DNA of 64,000 bases from positions 3,410,001 through 3,474,000 of the forward strand of contig JARUPY010000473.1 in NCBI GenBank assembly GCA_029817715.1, given 5' to 3'. This stretch comes from Melastoma dodecandrum. Its lineage: Eukaryota > Streptophyta > Magnoliopsida > Myrtales > Melastomataceae. Numbering within the stretch: position 1 is the first letter of the stretch; every line of letters starts with the position of its first letter. Below the pieces are notes generated by a model that had not been told where the DNA came from, did not search any database, and saw only the letters and a program-made list of their open reading frames with translations. A program made the position numbers and the translations under genes. This document shows positions 43,576 to 55,725 of the stretch, in pieces.

Positions 43576-44085
43576 CTAGATCTTATCCAGCTTGTCAGCC
43601 TTCACAACAGGGTTGGCCTTTGAAATGGCGTCACGGCCTGCCATTCTGTAATCGAAAGGACAGTCGTGCTTATCGGAGTAGCGATGGATAGCACAGAAGA
43701 GGTTTCCACACTTGCAGATGAACCCGGTCAGTCCAACCTTCTTTCGGCATGCACCACACCTCTTAGGACCATCATTGACTCTACCCTCAGATGGATTGTC
43801 CGAAGATGAATGAGCCAGAGGTTCCAACAAGGTAGCCTTGTCTTCCACTGTCAGAGATTGCAAGTCCACCACTTCAGTCAACACCGGGTCCTTGGCGTTG
43901 CTTCCCTTCACGAAGCTCTCAATGGAAGATGCCGCTGCTTTAGCCTGTTCCTGTTTCAGAATCAAGTCCTTGTGGCACTTGGAGCACATGTTTGCAGTGG
44001 CCGCACTGCCAAAGAAGCCACAGTTGTTGATGCACAAAATGGGACCTTTTGGTGCTTGGCATCCAGTCTCGTCATGGGACTCCAT
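43576..44085 (-). CDS. SAP: Stress-associated protein with A20 and AN1 zinc fingers
   Basis: A single-exon 169-aa protein. A20 finger: C18-x3-C22-x11-C34-x2-C37 in [17 protein letters not shown]1 finger: C110-x2-C113-x10-C124-x1-C126-x4-C131-x2-H134-x5-H140-x1-C142. Plant SAPs bind ubiquitin through A20 and mediate cold, salt and drought responses; some are E3 ligases or redox sensors. Length and finger order are standard. The ATG lies 14 bases after a TTTCAG acceptor (44,101-44,098 region), indicating a 5' UTR intron as is common in SAP genes. The region to about 45,350 would hold that intron and the leader. 3' UTR sequence runs left of 43,576. Confidence 0.95.
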   Translation of the reverse strand: MESHDETGCQAPKGPILCINNCGFFGSAATANMCSKCHKDLILKQEQAKAAASSIESFVKGSNAKDPVLTEVVDLQSLTVEDKATLLEPLAHSSSDNPSEGRVNDGPKRCGACRKKVGLTGFICKCGNLFCAIHRYSDKHDCPFDYRMAGRDAISKANPVVKADKLDKI

Positions 44086-45350
44086 TTTCTTAAGCTCCTG
44101 AAATCATACAATGCGGGTAAAAAAACCCAAGGTTTTGGGAAAAATATCCACCTTGCATCACATGGCAGGAAACTAATGGGCGTTTTCCCAAGATATTCAA
44201 GTGACAGAAGCAAGACAATCATCTTCCCAAATTGCATAGTGAAGAAGAAAAAGCTACGCCCCGGCAATGGTAATTGAGAAAAGCAAGCATTCTCTCAACT
44301 ATCAGTTGAACGAACCCCCCCCCCCCCCAATCCAGGAGAATATTAAGCTTGGGGCAAGCACTGGGAGTAAATCTTTTTACTAAATATGGAAAGAAAAAGT
44401 GTAAAGGGCACAAGACAACTTTATTCTTGTGGCATCTTGAAATTTTCTTTGCCCTTCTTTTCACTAGTTTCAACGCATCCCATCAATTCCTGGAAAGCCA
44501 TTCAGACTAAAACAGATCAAAAGAGAACTCACGCTTGCTATGCAACAGATAAGGATGCCAAAAAAGAAACAAAAACTATCTGCACACGAAAAGGTGAGTG
44601 AACTGATAAGTCCCTTGCCTAGATAAGCTTCCAGGAATTACAAAAACAAATCAACAAGGAAAACAAGAAAACTGTATCCCAGATTGCATCCGCAAAGGTT
44701 AAAAGAGCTTCCAATTCAATCAAAATAGTCACCCAACAATTCCTGCCAAAGCTAAAACATCCCAGAAAACATTCCAATACCACAGACTTATCAACCTTCA
44801 GACAAAAGCCAGGCACAGGGCAGAGCTTCAACAAACCAAAAGACATGACAAAACCTAAAGTCGTTTCGTCCTAATACCAGACACACCTTGACTCGCACTA
44901 AACAACAATTCTCCAACCCAAAAAAAAAGCCCTTCAGACAACAAACTCAACCCGATCGATCTAAGCAGCAAAGAAGGAAAAGAATAAAAAAAATCAAAAA
45001 GAATACAAAAAAGAACAACCACTCGCCTCCGAAACTTCAACACCCAGAAATCAAATCACAGCAAAAAGAAAACCACAGCGAACAGACAAACGAAACCCAT
45101 GAACCAATAACACAAATAACAAACACCCAAACAAAAGAAGAGCGGATGACAAAAGAAAAAAAAACACCCACCGGTCCCAATAAAATCAACCTCCCGATAA
45201 CATTAACAACAACAAAAAGCAGCCCCCAAGAAATTCAAACCGGCCTCGATCAAAAATCAAATTCAGTGGGTGGGTATGTGTCTGTGGGCTCCTCCCACCC
45301 CCCTCTCGCACTCTCCGTAACGTTATAATCTGTGGGGTGGGATGTGTAAG
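44086..45350 (-). other. Probable SAP 5' UTR intron and leader
   Basis: Non-coding A-rich plus strand (T-rich in sense), with a C-run near 44,309-44,325. The acceptor just before the SAP ATG implies an intron here; the donor was not fixed. Confidence 0.4.
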
Positions 45351-45769
45351 AAATCGGCCCAGAGAGAGCGAACCCAAATAAATAAATAAATTATAGAGGT
45401 GGAAACTTTTCCTTTTATTCTTATTCTTCCTGGACAGATAACTAACGAACGCTCTCCACCTGGACGTGCTTCGTACGTTTCTGTCGGTCCCCTCCATACG
45501 ACGTCGTATATTTCTGATATAATTAATTCTCCTGATATGTTAGAAGTTCATGCATGCTTCGGGAAATAATTGTTGCTGGCAAGGGAAAATGTTCAGCATA
45601 TCAAGGTAATGTTTATTAATGCCGGTATTATATTTGTATAATATATTTTTTCACTACCTAATTCAGGGGATTATATGTATAATTGTTAGGTGATGAGAAA
45701 AGAAAATCCAGACAGATGGTAAAGGTTGTGGTCTTTAGTGTTTGTCTTTTTCTTGGTTATTGGGGATTA

Positions 45770-46130
45770 GAGGCGCCAATGAGCCTAGCCGGCCCGTTAA
45801 CTACACGGTTCGGCTTGCCTGATGCGAGTCAGACTTGAAAAAAGTCAAATTTTTACGATTTTTATTTATTTTTTTACAATTAAGTCGAGCTCGATTAGGA
45901 CAAGCATTCCACACAACTTGACAAATTTTATGATAAATAAAAATATAAAAAATTAAACTAATTAAAATAAATTGGACGACTCGGGCCAAGCTTAATCTCG
46001 AGCTTAGACTCGAAAATTTTTTAGTTGAGCTCGACTAAATAAAACACAGTCTGGCTCGGACTCGATAATTTTTTTTATTCAGACCAAACTTATAGGTATA
46101 TGAGTTTGCCCGTCTCATTAACGCCACCCT
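45770..46130. repeat. MITE-like repeat, copy 2
   Basis: Starts GGCGCCAATGAGCC and ends CTCATTAACGCC, inverted ends that match copy 1 at 41,281-41,775, with the same GAGCTCG-type words inside. No clear target duplication. Confidence 0.4.
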
Positions 46131-47548
46131 ATTGAGATTTACTATGGTTAGTCTAGAAAAAAAATTACCAAATAAGGTAGAAAGGTTTAAAATTATAAAA
46201 TTACACCCTAACTCGCTACTTGAAACAACAATTTTGGTCCACTTGAAACTACTTGAACCATCGACTTTGGTGGATAAAGGAAGTTGTCGTTTCGACTGAC
46301 GACTTAGGTTCTTCATGAGATCATATAAAATTATTATTTTTAGTAGCGAAGGTAAAAAAGAAAATGGTAAGACTTCCTTCTTAAATAAATAACAGTTAAT
46401 TTTTTTTTATTTTTTTATCCCTTTATTTTTAAAAAATAAAAAATACTCATGTTTTGTACTTACAGTTTTATTGAAATGTTTTTGTCTGTGTAGGCGTGTA
46501 TGACATGAATTTGATCTGTTAGCACATCTCAATCAAAATATGGTTTAAGTAAAAAGGTGAAAAATTTTATGATTGGGTTTACAGGCCGGTCTTCCTCGGG
46601 CTTGGCCCGGTAGAGTCTGGACCGCCCGACCCATACCCGAGACAACCTGTGGAAATGGAAACCTCATTGCAGTCATTTTAGGTGTAGATTCCTGTCAAAG
46701 TTGGGTGCCCATCGCCCCACATCTCATCATCATCATCAACATCATCAACTCTCAGTACAGCAGAGTCGCCTGCTAAACAAAGCAATATCCAAGATGGAAG
46801 AAAAGGTTCCCAGTTTTCATCAACAGGACAGCAGCTATTCCCTTGTGTTGTTGTGACACTGCAACTTTCATCCAAGTCTCCATCGCCAAGCTGGCATCCC
46901 ACCAAATAACCAAAGCCAAGAAATATCAAAACTCTACTTCTTTAGCGTAGCTTCTGCTGGCCAAGAAATATCAAAACTTTACCTCTGTTGGTTCTTCACT
47001 CCTCTATAGCTTCAATGGCGGCATTCCGAAGAAGCATGAAGGCGATCAAGCTTGTGTTGTTTGCTCTTCTCTGGCAGCTGCTGTTGGTGCAAGGGAGTGT
47101 GCCTAAGGATCTCAGCATTGCCCTTTGCCCCCGATGGACACAGGAGATGGGTACGGCCTGCTCATTCCCTCTGCTTTTGTGGGCATTGCCACTCTGCTGT
47201 CCCTGGCACAAATTCTCTCAGAGCTTCTTTGAATTTCCAGCAGTAAAAGAGTAATGGATTCACTGATGGATGTGTATGATGATGCAAATTTCGAAGAGAG
47301 TGAGCACATGACTTGTGCCGATTCTTTCAAACTTAATGACATTTCGATATATTGTTCACTCAGGTGACACAGGCTATAAAATTGTCATGTCCACAAAGTG
47401 GATGTGTAGACAAACAATTATCTATACCAAGACTAACGTGATCGTCTATGCAAATGACTTGCTAGGAGATCAGATTGCAGGGATAATATATAAATGTGCC
47501 GCATAACCTTGGTCCAAAGCTTACTATCTTTCTCCATCATTCAGTTCC
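46131..47548. other. Stretch without recognised gene
   Basis: Open frames exist on both strands (plus ATG 47,015, with a hydrophobic start resembling a signal peptide, to 47,254; minus 46,678-46,929), but I recognise no family. They may be degraded gene pieces like those just to the right. Confidence 0.35.
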
Positions 47549-47767
47549 TCATACTTCAATCTTCTGCAATATATCAAAACTCCCAGTGCCCAACTTGACT
47601 GGTTTCCCGGGGCTGATCCGAGCAGATGGTGTTTCCAGATAATCGACTTCTGTGCGAAGTGCTGCCTCAACAATGAACATTGTAGCCGTTTCAAAGGCCA
47701 TCTTGCTAAATGGTGATATCGACTCAGCTACGGCCCCTAGCCTGTTCACTTTGCAGAAGTCCATCAC
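47549..47767 (-). pseudogene. RNA polymerase I largest-subunit C-terminal fragment
   Basis: The minus reading SPFSKMAFETATMFIVEAAL, then ETPSARI, then GTGSFD and a stop, matches the conserved C-terminus of large Pol I/III subunits (MSFETxxxFxxxAA ... SPSARIxxGxPxxxGTGxFD), closest in my memory to NRPA1. Nothing else of the 1,700-residue protein is near, so this is an isolated 3' fragment. Confidence 0.6.
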
Positions 47768-47891
47768 TAGTCTAAGTATACAACCGAATCACCAGAACGT
47801 TCGGAGCAGCGTATACGTTCCTCAGTCCAAAGAAATGACTGGAGTTCACGTAAATGGAGGAGCATGGGCCAATACTGCTTTTGCAACTATC

Positions 47892-48050
47892 TCAGTTTTG
47901 TTCAATTTCTAGCAGTAGTTCCACCACCCTTTTCATTTTCGGTCTTTCGGCGGGGATGTCGTCCGTGCAGAGTAGCACCACCTTCAGAACGGCGAGCATT
48001 TCCTTTCGCCAGGTAAAACTCACCTTGCTGAGTCTCGCATCTATAATTTG
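47892..48050 (-). pseudogene. LRR receptor-like kinase C-terminal fragment
   Basis: The minus reading SFTWRKEMLAVLKVVLLCTD, then IPAERPKMKRVVELLLEIEQ and TGA, matches the last kinase residues of plant LRR receptor kinases of the PXC3 type. No kinase core or LRR lies upstream. Together with the neighbouring Pol I piece it is a cluster of unrelated 3' gene fragments on one strand. Confidence 0.65.
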
Positions 48051-48245
48051 AAATGGAAGAGAAAACAGTCGAGGCCAAGTGTGATCATAATCACACTCGG
48101 ATTTGGTATGCGAGGCAGGAGGCGACAGTTTTTCTTTCCAAAACCTCCTTCCTGCTTAAGGGGAGTTTGTTACAAAATATTGATCAGAAAATATTTCGAA
48201 TTATTATATTACTACGTAAAATATTGGTTCTGCTAATTTATTTTA

Positions 48246-48690
48246 GGCCAAATTATCAATTCTACCCTGAACTTTGGCCCGTTTTTCCGATTTACGCAGA
48301 ACTTTCAATAATATCATTAGCTAGCATCACGTTTCTCCGTTATTTCAAAAATGACCTCCGTCCACCCGACCCTCGGACGGAAACTGACGTTGCTCCGACG
48401 TGTTCCTTGACGCCGTTAAACTACCGTTTTCTTCCGATATTTGCTGACGTGGCAAACACGTGATACCCACGTGGAGCCACGTCGGAAATCGGAATCCCTA
48501 AATTCCGATTTCCCCAAATTCGGCCCCAAATCAGACTACACCCAAACCCTAATCAGGATTCCACCAACCCTCCTCCCGCCTCCCGATCGCAACTCCTTCC
48601 CTACACCCTCCCTCCCGTTCACAGTTCCCTCTTCAATCATTCACCCGTCGCAACCCCCTCCCCTCGTCTCAGCCCCTCACCCGCCGTAGC
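48246..48690 (+). repeat. Left TIR of the MULE
   Basis: About 445 bp, matching the complement of about 52,920-53,397 with scattered changes and small indels. The inner part is C-rich and probably a promoter. Confidence 0.8.
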
Positions 48691-48892
48691 CCCCTCCAAC
48701 CAACTCAGAACTTGTGAACTTTCATTACGAAAACAGGTAAGTTTTACTGGGTTTATTAAGTTGGTTTTGGGTTAGTTGTGAGATTGTTTTTGTTTGGTGG
48801 TTTGTTGTAATTGGGTTGAATTCCAGTCGGTTGATTGTAATTGGTTGATTGTTGTAAGTGGGTTGAATTCCAGTGGGTTGATTGTTGTAGAT

Positions 48893-51683
48893 ATGGAACA
48901 AAGTAAGGGCCATCTTGTTTTTCATGTCGGCAGAAAACTTCATTTATCGGGGCGGGTTAGTTATGTAGGTGGCAAAAGTGAAACATTCCGCAATGTTGAT
49001 GTGGATAAGCTAGGCTACTTCATGGTTAAGAGTTTTGTGAGAATGTGTGGATATGAGGCGACCAGGATGTGGTTTCATAAAACTGGAAAGAGTTTAGTTA
49101 AGGGTTTGGTTGAATTATCGAGTGATGCACAGTTGTCTGAGTTGGTTGATTTGTTACTGCAACATAAAAGCATTGATATTTACGTTGAAGGAGATGAGTT
49201 CATGATAGTGATCCGGAAGAAGTTGAGGATGATAGGGAGGTAGCAGCGGATGATGTTTCTGTGGATGATGACATTGATGCTGCCGATGTAAATAATGATG
49301 TTAACTTGAATGTTGGTCAAGCTGTAAAGTCTGATTATGTTGATTCTGATGCTAATTCTGATGATGAGAATGGTGTGTCTAGACTTGTTGAGAAGATTTA
49401 CGAACCGGATTGTGATCATAAGACTCTAAATTTTGAAGTTGGGTTAAAATTTGACAGTCTAGAACAGTTCAAGGAAGCTATTCGGGATTATGGTATTGTG
49501 AATGGAGTAAATTTGAAATGGGCTAGAGTTGAACCGAGGAGAATGGAAGTAGTATGTCAAGATGGATGTACTTGGAGAGTATATGCTAGCTGGATGCAGA
49601 GGGATTTGACTGTTGCGGTAAAAGCTTGTCATTTAGAGCATAAATGCACTAGATCGTTGAAAAACAGACAAGCTACTGTGAAATGGTTAGCTAGGGAATT
49701 CATTAAAATGAATAGACCCTCCCTTGGATACAATAAGAGCTAGAGATGTGATGGCTGACTTGTTGGAGAAATATAGTGTTCAAGTTAACAAGTTGCAGGT
49801 TTATCGTGCAAAATGGCATGCACAGAGGATTGTAAATGGAACTATTGAGGAGCACTATAAGAAAATCAGGTCTTATGTAGCTTATCTCGGCAAGAAGAGT
49901 CCCGATGGGACTTTGAAGCTTGATCTGGAAGTAACCCTTGGTTTAGGCCTCTTCAATACATTTAAGAGGTTCTATGTAGGCTTCAGTGAGCTAAAAAAGG
50001 GCTTTAGGCTTGGTTGGATGTAGGAAGATAGTGGGGTTTGATGGGACATTTTTAAAGACAAATGCTGGAGGTATATTGCTGTCTGCCGTTGGTAGAGATG
50101 GGAACAATCACATGTTCCCTGTTGCTTGGGCAGTTGTGGAGGGAGAGAACACCCAGTCATGGTTGTGGTTCTTGTCTTTGTTATTTCATGACCTTGTAGT
50201 TAACGATGGGAATAGTTGGACGTTCATTAGCGATAAACAGAAGGTAAACATCCTTTAAGTATTTGTATTATACTTGTCATTTCACTTTAATGTTAACTGT
50301 TAAACGAACTTCTAAAACAGGGCTTGATAAATGCCGTTGCTGATTTAGCACCATTGGCTGAGCACAGAAATTGTGCTAGACATGTATATGCCAATTGGAA
50401 AAGCAGTCACCGTGAACAACTCTTGAAGAAGTGTTTCTGGACCGCTATAAAAAGCACACATGAAACAGCGTATAACAAAGCATTGACTAACATAGGCGCC
50501 TTGTCTCCTGAGGCAGCCTAAGATTTCGTGAAACAAGGACCATAACATTTCTGTAAGGTTAGTTTTCTGTCACACTTAACTGTAAATTCACTTGTAATTG
50601 TCTAGTCATTCCCTTAGAATATGCGTTGTATGATATTTGCAGGTTTTTTTTAGTACATCTGTCAAATGCGATGCAACTAACAACAATCTGTGTGAGATGT
50701 TTAATAGTTACATTATTGTTGCTAAGACAAAGCCTATTGTAGAGATGTTGGATGACATTAGATCGTGTTTGATGGAGAGAATGTACTATAAGTTGAAATT
50801 GTTTGATGGTAGAGAGGATGATATATGTCCAGAAATTAGGAAAAAGGTTGAGGCTTTGAAAGTGTCTGCAGGTTTATGGTTCATAGGCCAGCTATTGGTG
50901 ATAAATTTGAAGTAGTTCGTAGACAAGAGAAATACATTGTTGATATGAACGCTAGGACTTTTAGCTGTAGGGAATGGGAGTTGACTGGCATTCCTTGTTG
51001 TCATGGCATTGCATGCATCAACTTCATGAAGCATGAAGTTGAATCTTATGTGCATGAGTATTTCAAAAAACCATACTACATGATGGCATATCAGTATCCA
51101 CTGACTCCAATGGAAGGAGAAAACAACTGGCCAGAAGACACTGGCGAACCTATTCAACCTCCTCCATTTAAGACTAGGCCAGGGAAACCAAAGAAGAATC
51201 GCAAGAAGGGAGCCGAAGAAGAACCAAAGAACCAAACAAGATTGTCTAAAAAAGGAGGTGAGATCAAGTGCAGCAGATGTAAGTCATATGGTCACAACGA
51301 GAAGTTGTAAGACAACTCTCGACAATGAGGCACAAGCACTGGTCATTTCAGAAACAGCTCCTGCTAGTGGTCAAGTAAAGCCTGTGGTTTTTTGTCCTAG
51401 CTCCTGTCATTTCACAAACACTGGTTTTTGGGTTTCACAGGTTTCTTCTAGAAGAGAGCAAGTTGGAATTGGACCATATGGAAGGAGACGAGGAGGCAGA
51501 CCAAGAGGAAGCAGGGGAAGAGGTGGCAGAGGAAGGACTGGAAGAGATGCAATTTTTTCTGCAACATCTCGTGTCGAAGTGGGTAGCACCAGCCATGCCC
51601 AAAGCAGTTACAATATAGGGACATCTGCAACACAGTCGTCTTCTGTTACTAGAGCAAGCATGGAGGCCTCTACAAATGCTTGA
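48893..51683 (+). pseudogene. MuDR-family transposase, disabled
   Basis: Recognisable in order: an N-terminal domain (VFHVGRKLHLSG), MuDR DNA-binding region (FEVGLKFDSLEQFKEAIRDY ... LKWARVEPRR), MULE catalytic core (FDGTFLKTNAGGILL with the first catalytic Asp, near 50,040), SWIM zinc finger (CREWELTGIPCCHGIA), CCHC knuckle (CSRCKSYGHNEKL) and an Arg/Gly-rich tail. One intron is visible (50,244-50,320). Frames shift near 49,205, 49,735, 50,018, 50,875 and 51,305, and stops occur near 50,520 and 50,553. It cannot make an active enzyme. Confidence 0.85.
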
Positions 51684-51686
51684 ATG

Positions 51687-52290
51687 GGCTGTCTGTACTT
51701 GGCTGTCTGTAATCTGGTTGTCTGTACTTGGCATGGACACTGTCTGGCTGTTTGTAATCTGGTTGTCTGTCTGTCAATGCTTGTCTGTAATCTTGTGTTT
51801 TGTCAGACCGGAAACTGTCAAAATTGGGTTGTTTTAATCTTCAAAAAAGCATGAACATGTTTCAAACCAGCATTGACATATTGTGTACATTGACCAGTTT
51901 GTAAACAAGCAAAGTTATGGGTAAATCGGATATGCAAGGCAAAGTTCAGGATATTTTTGATAATTTTACCTTTTGTTGTAGTCTTACAAAACTGTCAAAC
52001 TTGGGTTGTTGTGATCTACAAACAAGCACGTACATGTTACAAACAAGTTATAACCAGTTTTAGCCAGTTTCAAACAAGCATTGACCAATTGTGTGCATTG
52101 ACCAGTTTCAAACAAACAAAGTTATGGGTAAATCAGATACGCGGGTCAAAGTTCAGGGTATTTTTGATAATTTTACCTTTTGTTGTAGTCTTACAAAACT
52201 GTCAAATTTGGGTTGTTGTGATATTCAAACAAGCATGGACATGTTTCAAACAAGTTCTAGTTTTAGCCATCATGGATCAAACATGTTAAA
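51687..52290. repeat. Tandem repeats between the two MULE genes
   Basis: First, 51,687-51,795 is built of GTCTGT words. Then units of about 190 bp (from about 51,805, 51,995 and 52,190) repeat, each containing a GGGTAAATC ... CAAAGTTCAGG ... TTGATAATTTTACC block that resembles the outermost TIR sequence. Confidence 0.7.
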
Positions 52291-52465
52291 AAACAATCCA
52301 CTTTTTATAGCCACCATGGATCAAGCATGGTCCAAGTTCTTGTACGTTGATTGGATAAAAAAAACAACTAAACAACTCCATATTGTTCCAACTACTTCGC
52401 TAACACACATAAAATTATCCCAACACATATGAAAATTCCAATAATACATAATAACTTCATATTTT

Positions 52466-52780
52466 TCACATCTCTTCAACTTTAGTCAACTGTATCTCCA
52501 CTGTCCTTAAACGTGCTTCTAGGGTCGAATTTTTAGCAAGGGCTTCTTCCTCCTCAAATTGCTTCATCAACTTAGGAGTATCCACCCACAGAAAAAATCC
52601 ATACCCTCCATCGAACTTGTATCTACAACAGCCAAAGAACCTTCTCTCATTGTTCATTTCAGTATGAGCAGTCCTGATAACGCATTCCACACCACAGAAC
52701 CACTTCACATTCTTGTTTTTCTCAATGCAGCTCGAACTATCTATGACGCTGCTTGTCCTACTGTCATGTCTGCTAGACAT
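52466..52780 (-). CDS. GRF-type zinc-finger protein encoded in the MULE
   Basis: An intact 104-aa frame from the ATG at 52,780. Residues about 35-70 resemble the GRF zinc finger (CGVEC ... RRFFGC ... GFFLWVD). The usual GRF triplet and the last Cys appear changed. A short coiled coil follows (EEEEALAKNSTLEARLRTVE). GRF fingers bind nucleic acids; such small proteins are common in plant genomes. Transcription would start from the right TIR. Unlike the transposase, this frame is unbroken. Confidence 0.7.
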   Translation of the reverse strand: MSSRHDSRTSSVIDSSSCIEKNKNVKWFCGVECVIRTAHTEMNNERRFFGCCRYKFDGGYGFFLWVDTPKLMKQFEEEEALAKNSTLEARLRTVEIQLTKVEEM

Positions 52781-52919
52781 TGCTGCTAGTAACAATATAC
52801 ATTACCATATTATATGCCAAATTAGCAATACAGCAATAACAACAATTACAGACAAACAACAACAACATTATATGTCAATTACTACCCTAACAACAACGAC
52901 GACGACCACAAATTGCAGA

Positions 52920-53397
52920 CTACAGCGGGGGAGGGGGCTGCGGCGGGAGAAGGATTGAAGAGGGAACTGCGAACGGGAGGGAGGGTGTAGGGAGTGAGTT
53001 GCGAACGGGAGGCGGGAGGAGAGTTGGTGGAATCCTGATTTCGATTAGGGTTTGGGTGTAGTTTGATTTAGGGCCGAAATTGGGGATTTAGGGATTCGAA
53101 ATAGGGATTCGAAATTGGGGATTTTGGGATTCGAAATTGGGGAAATCGAAATTTAGGGAAATTGAAATTGGGGAAAACGAAATTAGGGCTTGCCACGTCA
53201 GCAAATGTCAGAAGAAAACGGTGATTTAACGGCGTCAAGGGACACGTCGGAGCCACGTAAGTTTCCGTCCAAGGGTCGGGTGGACGGAAGTCATATTTGA
53301 GATAACGGAGAAACGTGAGGCTAGCTGATGATATTATTGAAAGTTCTGGGTAAATCGAAAAAACGGGTCAAAGTTCTGGGTAGAATTGATAATTTGG
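52920..53397 (-). repeat. Right TIR of the MULE
   Basis: Complement of the left TIR, with an extra stretch of TTCGAAATTGGGGA-type tandem words near 53,090-53,180 that the left arm lacks. Confidence 0.8.
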
Positions 53398-53619
53398 AAT
53401 TTATTTTAAGATATAACTCCGCTTAGGTGTTGAAAGAATGATCCCAACTCATGATTACATCTAACTTCTCATTGTGAAAAAAATAAGGCTTCAAAGAGCG
53501 CTGAGGTCACTAGGGTATCAGCAGAAGGCATCATCCACTTGTGAAATGTGTCTCACCGATTTTACTTTATAGGTTAGAGGATTGCACGTCCGTTACTTTT
53601 AAAAAAATTCTACGACCCA

Positions 53620-53975
53620 ACTACGATCGTAGTTCGGTCGTTCTTATGCTTTTAAGTTGTGGTCCTTAAACGCGACTTTCATTTAACAAAAAAGTCGTGG
53701 TTTCGAACTGTGACTTTATGTGCATTGCATAAAGTCGCGGTTTCAAACCCCGACTTTAGTATACTTAGATAAAATAGGTCAAAATGGAGGGCTTTTCTGG
53801 TGTCTGATCATCGGGGTTCTTGTCTTGAAGAATTGATCTAAGTGTATCATTATCGCGGTTTCAAACCGCGTTTTGAAAACCCGCATTCGACGATAAAACC
53901 ATATTTTACGAAATTCGAACCGTATTTTGTAAGTTTTTTTTAAAACTAACCGTATTTCCGTACAAAACTCCACAA
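53620..53975. repeat. Hairpin element, copy C
   Basis: Two near-palindromes of the kind AAAGTCGCGGTTTCAAACC...CGACTTT lie at about 53,683-53,760, then GCGGTTTCAAACCGCG at 53,853-53,870, and then the conserved 3' module 53,884-53,972 shared with copies A and B. Non-coding. Confidence 0.5.
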
Positions 53976-55725
53976 ATGATGAGATAACGTCGTAAAGAAA
54001 TTTCGTAAAGATTCATATAATTGTATGAACCCATTATGAACTAATTCGGCCCATTACGAAAAATATTTCGTAAAGTGTGAATAGTAAACTACAGTTTATA
54101 CAATTGTACGAAATAGTAGTTCTGTGTTCATAAAGTGGTTGAGTTACCCGTTCACGGGTAATTATACTTTCCCTTTTCCGTCCTAGTGAAATATCAACAT
54201 TATGAAATGCTGGGTAAAGTTAGAACTAATATCAAGCGAAACGATATATGCGATATGCATTCGGGGTAACATCTTCGACTCGACCTAGTCCCATTATCCA
54301 AACACTCGACACGGCTGTCCTGGCCTACTCACCGGGCTAGGGGGAAAGAAAGAGTCGCGGTCAAGCTCGGTGACGACAAGAAGACAGCGATCCGGCGGTT
54401 GGAGGGGTATCAAAGTATGGTTGAGCTGACGTGAGAAATTCGCACTGTGCCCGACTAATTCCGACTTAGGTGAAGACTAAGGTTTGAAACGAGAACGCGG
54501 AAAACCAACGGTAAGAACCCCCAAAAAAGGCCAATGGTTCTCATTCGAACGCTTAAAATTAAAAATCTTTAAGACTAATTAATTAAGCAGAGTAATTAGT
54601 TTCATTTTGTATAATTTTGAATCGAATTACAGGTTTTAATTTGTATTTTTTTTTTTACCTAATCATAACGCCAAAAAGGTTACCACGTTCCAGGTGTCAT
54701 GGAAAAGGTTCTCAAAAATTTTTTTAATGTATTATTTTCAAAATCTTTCCGTACCACCCCAAATATCAATGATTCAATTTCATTCATATTATATTATTCT
54801 TAAAATAGGCAAAAATTATTCATAGTATTTATTTATTGAGTAGGGACAGGGCAGAGTCCGAAAAAGGAAAGGAGTGCCCCCGCCGACCATCGCCACCTCA
54901 GCCGTTGTCCGAGAAAGCCGACAATGGCCGGTGCCCGCCGCCCCATGATGAACGTCGTCGTCTTCGGCTTCCAATTCCGTCCGAATTTCTACTTCCCCTT
55001 CAGTCCCCCAATTCCCCCAAATCTCATTGGAAAAGCTATAGCTCCCTTTAAGCGGGCGGGGGGGGGGGGGGGGGGGGGGGGTGGGGGTGGACCCATCATT
55101 GCCCAACTGTCGGAGAGAGAGAGCATAGGAAAAGCCACCTCCTTCTTCCCTCCTTCTTCCCTCCTTTTTTCGTCCTTCCCCAACTCTTTGATCATTCGTT
55201 CCTCTCTTTCTTCTCCCTCCCGTTCTTTCCAGCTATTAGCCTGTCCGATTCTTATATTGTCCCCCGATCCTTGTTTATAGATACTCTTCTTGCTTCATTC
55301 GTCTCTTCCCCTCCTAAGGCGTTGATCGTCGACCAAGTTCGTCTTCCATCGTTGATCTGTTGTTGCCCCTTTCTTGGGTGGCGAAATGGTGGTTCGGGGA
55401 GGGAGGAGATGGGCGTTTTAATGTCCGGGAGAATTATCGTGGGCCTTGCCCGTTGTCCTTTGTCTTTTGCGTTTGTCGGGCTGGATGGGATAGTGTTATC
55501 CGGGGATGCCTTATTTCGGGCGGTGATTTGAAATTAGGCTGGCTCGGATGCATAGATTGATGTTTTTCTTGATGAATCCTGTCGGATGCTGAAATCCCAT
55601 TTAAAAATGTCTGGGTTTTCTTCCTGGGGTTTGCAGTGTCGTGGGAGTTTTCGGCCATCAGAACGTTCTTTGAAGATCATACTTCCTATCTGCTGGAGGA
55701 ATATTGAGAGCAACGGTTTCCAGTC
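53976..55725 (+). promoter_or_regulatory. Villin upstream region and 5' UTR
   Basis: No other gene is recognised. From 54,840 the sequence becomes GC- and then CT-rich, typical of a leader. A run of 24 G lies at 55,058-55,081. TTTCCAG two bases before the villin ATG suggests a 5' UTR intron ending at 55,723. Confidence 0.4.

Larger units (their letters stand above)
48246..53397. mobile_element. Mutator-like element with long terminal inverted repeats
   Basis: A 5.15-kb element flanked by AATTTATTTTA at 48,235-48,245 and 53,398-53,408 (11 bp; MULEs make 8-11-bp duplications). The ends are inverted (CCAAATTATCAATTCTACCC, with mismatches further in). It contains a MuDR-type transposase pseudogene on the plus strand and a GRF zinc-finger gene on the minus strand, each reading inward from its own TIR. 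Confidence 0.9.
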
